NCBI GenBank assembly: GCA_030634585.1
Contig: DAOWAM010000030.1
Span: forward strand, 1-6,528
Source: a bacterium
GTDB lineage: Bacteria > Patescibacteriota > Patescibacteriia > UBA2591 > DAOWAM01
Reading direction: 5' to 3'
DNA length: 6,528 nt
The position numbers and the translations under genes are program-made. The notes beneath the pieces were generated by a model that saw only the letters and a program-made list of their open reading frames with translations, did not search any database and was not told where the DNA came from. Shown one piece after another: positions 5,329 through 6,528 of this stretch (position 1 is its first letter; every line of letters begins with the position of its first letter).

Positions 5329-5381
5329 TTTTACCGTCTTACAAAATATCAACGTTGATAAAACACAAGACGGTGGTTTTT
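5329..5381. repeat. 53-nt palindromic repeat, copy 2 (upstream of the Cas2-like gene)
   Basis: It has the same length and orientation as copy 1. The outer arms 5333-5340 (ACCGTCTT) and 5367-5374 (AAGACGGT) pair over 8 bp. The inner core TATCAACGTTGATA (5347-5360) is a perfect 14-nt palindrome centred on the same point (5353.5). Compared with copy 1, the two outermost loop-side pairs of the arm are lost, but the core is better paired. The ends TTTTACCGTCTTACAAAATA and AAGACGGTGGTTTTT are identical in both copies. It lies in the leader of the Cas2-like gene and 52 nt past the stop of the upstream envelope-protein gene. Confidence 0.92.
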
Positions 5382-5433
5382 TACCTTGTCACGGTATTAT
5401 GAAAACTAAAACAAAAATGGCTGTTAATTTAAT

Positions 5434-6528
5434 TTATTTTATAAACGGCAATAAATCTCCTTCACAGAAATTGATTGCTTGTTCTCCCAATAAATAATCA
5501 TTGTAATTAATCAAATCTTCTTTCGGTACCAAACAAATCATGCTTTTACCCATTGTTTCTGCTAAAGGAGATTTAAGATAAGTAATTCGCAAAGTGCAGT
5601 CATTCTCTCGTCCACCTAATACTTCTTTTTTATAGACAAATTCTCCACTAGCACTGTTTACACTGATTATTGCTGGTAAACAGTTATTAACCGCTTGCGT
5701 AAAACAAATTGCTTCATTAGTACAAATCAAAAGTTCGGTAGTTAATTGTTCAGTTGTTTTTAAATAAAAACTCGTCAACATCATTAAAAAAGTACTTTTG
5801 AAATTTAATTGTTCTTCTCCGCCGAAATTATAAGTTAAGATATAAATTTTATCGCCTTTGGTTAAATAAATTGTTTGCCGATTATTATTCCAAATTGCCG
5901 TTTGACCGGATAGAGTAGTCGTTTTAATTTGTTGTGATGATAAATTAGGATTCTGTTGTATATACCAATCTAAAATAGATAAATTATTTATATTATCTTG
6001 CACTAGTATTTCTACAAACTCGCCAGTTTTAGCGGTAAAAAGAACGTCTTCGTTGTCACTTTCTGGTAAAGCACGTGTTAACCATTCTGTTGGATAAAAA
6101 ATAGTATAACCAAAAGTTGGATTAGTATAGATACCCACTAATCCAGAAATGGCTAATTTAACACTTGGTCCAACAATTGGACTATATAAATTAATTATTT
6201 CTAATCCGTCTGGATAATGATCACCATCCGTGTCGGGATTATCTTTTTCACATTGATAAAGTTTTTCTTCCACGTCGGTTAAACCATCGCCGTCGGTATC
6301 AATAGAAGAAGGAAAATTAGAAACTACTTCTTCTGATTGTTTATTGGCTAATTCAATTTCTGACTTAGAAATTACCAAAGCAAAAACACTACCAGGCAAA
6401 GTGGAAAGAGAGGTAGTTAATATTTTCTTTTCTTGATTAATTTGACTTGGTAAACTAATCCATTGCTGATTGTGTTGATAAGCAATGATCATCTTTTTTT
6501 CCCAGCGTAAATCAATTTGCTCCATTGA
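5434..6528 (-). CDS. Extracytoplasmic protein with thrombospondin type 3 calcium-binding repeats (5' end outside window)
   Basis: The frame is open through the right window edge, so the gene is treated as partial. The first visible Met (6525) is probably internal because there is no signal peptide after it, and the opening residues (IIAYQHNQQWISLPS to GSVFALV) look like the end of a beta-sandwich domain. Counting from that Met, two thrombospondin type 3 motifs follow, DTDGDGLTD (76-84) and DTDGDHYPDGLE (98-109), which bind calcium in this family. Next is a domain starting YTNPTFGYTIFYPTEW (133-148), of the PsbP-like style common in CPR surface proteins. The C-terminal region (about 262-363) contains six cysteines (268, 274, 282, 310, 331, 354), suggesting disulfides outside the cytoplasm. 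The role is unknown; an envelope or surface function is likely. It ends in TAA 52 nt before hairpin copy 2, with no minus-strand intrinsic terminator visible. Confidence 0.8.
   Translation of the reverse strand, partial: SMEQIDLRWEKKMIIAYQHNQQWISLPSQINQEKKILTTSLSTLPGSVFALVISKSEIELANKQSEEVVSNFPSSIDTDGDGLTDVEEKLYQCEKDNPDTDGDHYPDGLEIINLYSPIVGPSVKLAISGLVGIYTNPTFGYTIFYPTEWLTRALPESDNEDVLFTAKTGEFVEILVQDNINNLSILDWYIQQNPNLSSQQIKTTTLSGQTAIWNNNRQTIYLTKGDKIYILTYNFGGEEQLNFKSTFLMMLTSFYLKTTEQLTTELLICTNEAICFTQAVNNCLPAIISVNSASGEFVYKKEVLGGRENDCTLRITYLKSPLAETMGKSMICLVPKEDLINYNDYLLGEQAINFCEGDLLPFIK

Larger units (their letters stand above)
4643..5381. mobile_element. Candidate hairpin-flanked element carrying a Cas2-like gene (unproven)
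   Basis: Two 53-nt structured repeats in the same orientation bound a 739-bp unit whose only gene is a PaaX/Cas2-like protein. The unit separates the envelope-protein gene from ybeY-ftsAZ. Direct-orientation hairpins at both ends recall IS200/IS605 and REP-type elements, but the protein has no HUH motif, no catalytic Tyr motif of that family and no DDE pattern. No convincing target-site duplication is seen: the outer flanks are ACTCTATTT on the left and TACCTTGTC on the right. Alternatives are a fixed regulator with repeated operator sites, or a chance capture between dispersed intergenic repeats. The mobile reading is an inference from layout only. Confidence 0.35.

Noticed and set aside
4643..5381. 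A CRISPR array served by the Cas2-like gene
   Set aside because: There are only two full repeats about 690 bp apart plus one 14-nt partial, no regular series of unique spacers, and no cas1 or effector gene.
4643..5381. Hairpins as intrinsic terminators of the flanking genes
   Set aside because: The T-run follows the stem only on the plus strand, but all genes are on the minus strand, where the stem is followed by an A-run. Outer arms with a 22-26 nt loop are also poor terminators.
5391..5425. Promoter for the Cas2-like gene (CATAAT on the minus strand near 5396-5401)
   Set aside because: No acceptable -35 box lies 16-18 nt upstream, so the match is not better than background.

Overview
This window looks like a piece of a Patescibacteria (Candidate Phyla Radiation) chromosome, probably from a Parcubacteria-type lineage. 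The clues are strong AT richness, K/I/N-rich proteins, a stripped-down division locus, a Cas2-fold winged-helix protein of the PaaX-like type often seen in these genomes, a secreted-type protein with thrombospondin type 3 repeats, and an almost complete lack of Shine-Dalgarno sequences. The assignment is an inference from style, with no marker phylogeny behind it. A programmed UGA frameshift in prfB argues that UGA is read as stop (standard code 11), not as glycine as in Gracilibacteria and Absconditabacteria.

All seven genes lie on the minus strand, so transcription runs from high to low coordinates. Positions 6528-5434 hold the C-terminal part of an envelope protein with calcium-binding repeats (5' end outside the window). 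Positions 5381-4643 hold a compact unit: a 188-residue PaaX/Cas2-like protein flanked by two 53-nt copies of a structured palindromic repeat in the same orientation, plus a 14-nt partial copy next to its start codon. Positions 4624-4550 hold a degenerate pentanucleotide tandem repeat that forms most of the ybeY leader. Then come ybeY (4547-4131), ftsA (4066-2828), ftsZ (2823-1603), an HtrA/DegP serine protease (1534-179) and the first 46 codons of prfB (140-1), which begins with a +1 frameshift.

YbeY (16S rRNA 3' end maturation), FtsA and FtsZ (division ring and its membrane tether) are tightly packed and probably co-transcribed. FtsZ starts with GTG only 4 nt after the ftsA stop, which suggests translational coupling. 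FtsZ ends in the conserved peptide that binds FtsA, and FtsA ends in an amphipathic helix that would attach the pair to the membrane. HtrA would do envelope protein quality control and RF2 would terminate translation at UAA/UGA.

The most unusual part is the hairpin-flanked Cas2-like gene at 4643-5381. Both 53-nt hairpins share identical outer arms but have different inner cores, and both cores are palindromic about the same centre as the arms. The architecture recalls the end hairpins of IS200/IS605 or REP systems, but the protein has a Cas2/PaaX fold and no HUH or DDE motif. It may be an undescribed mobile or self-regulating element.
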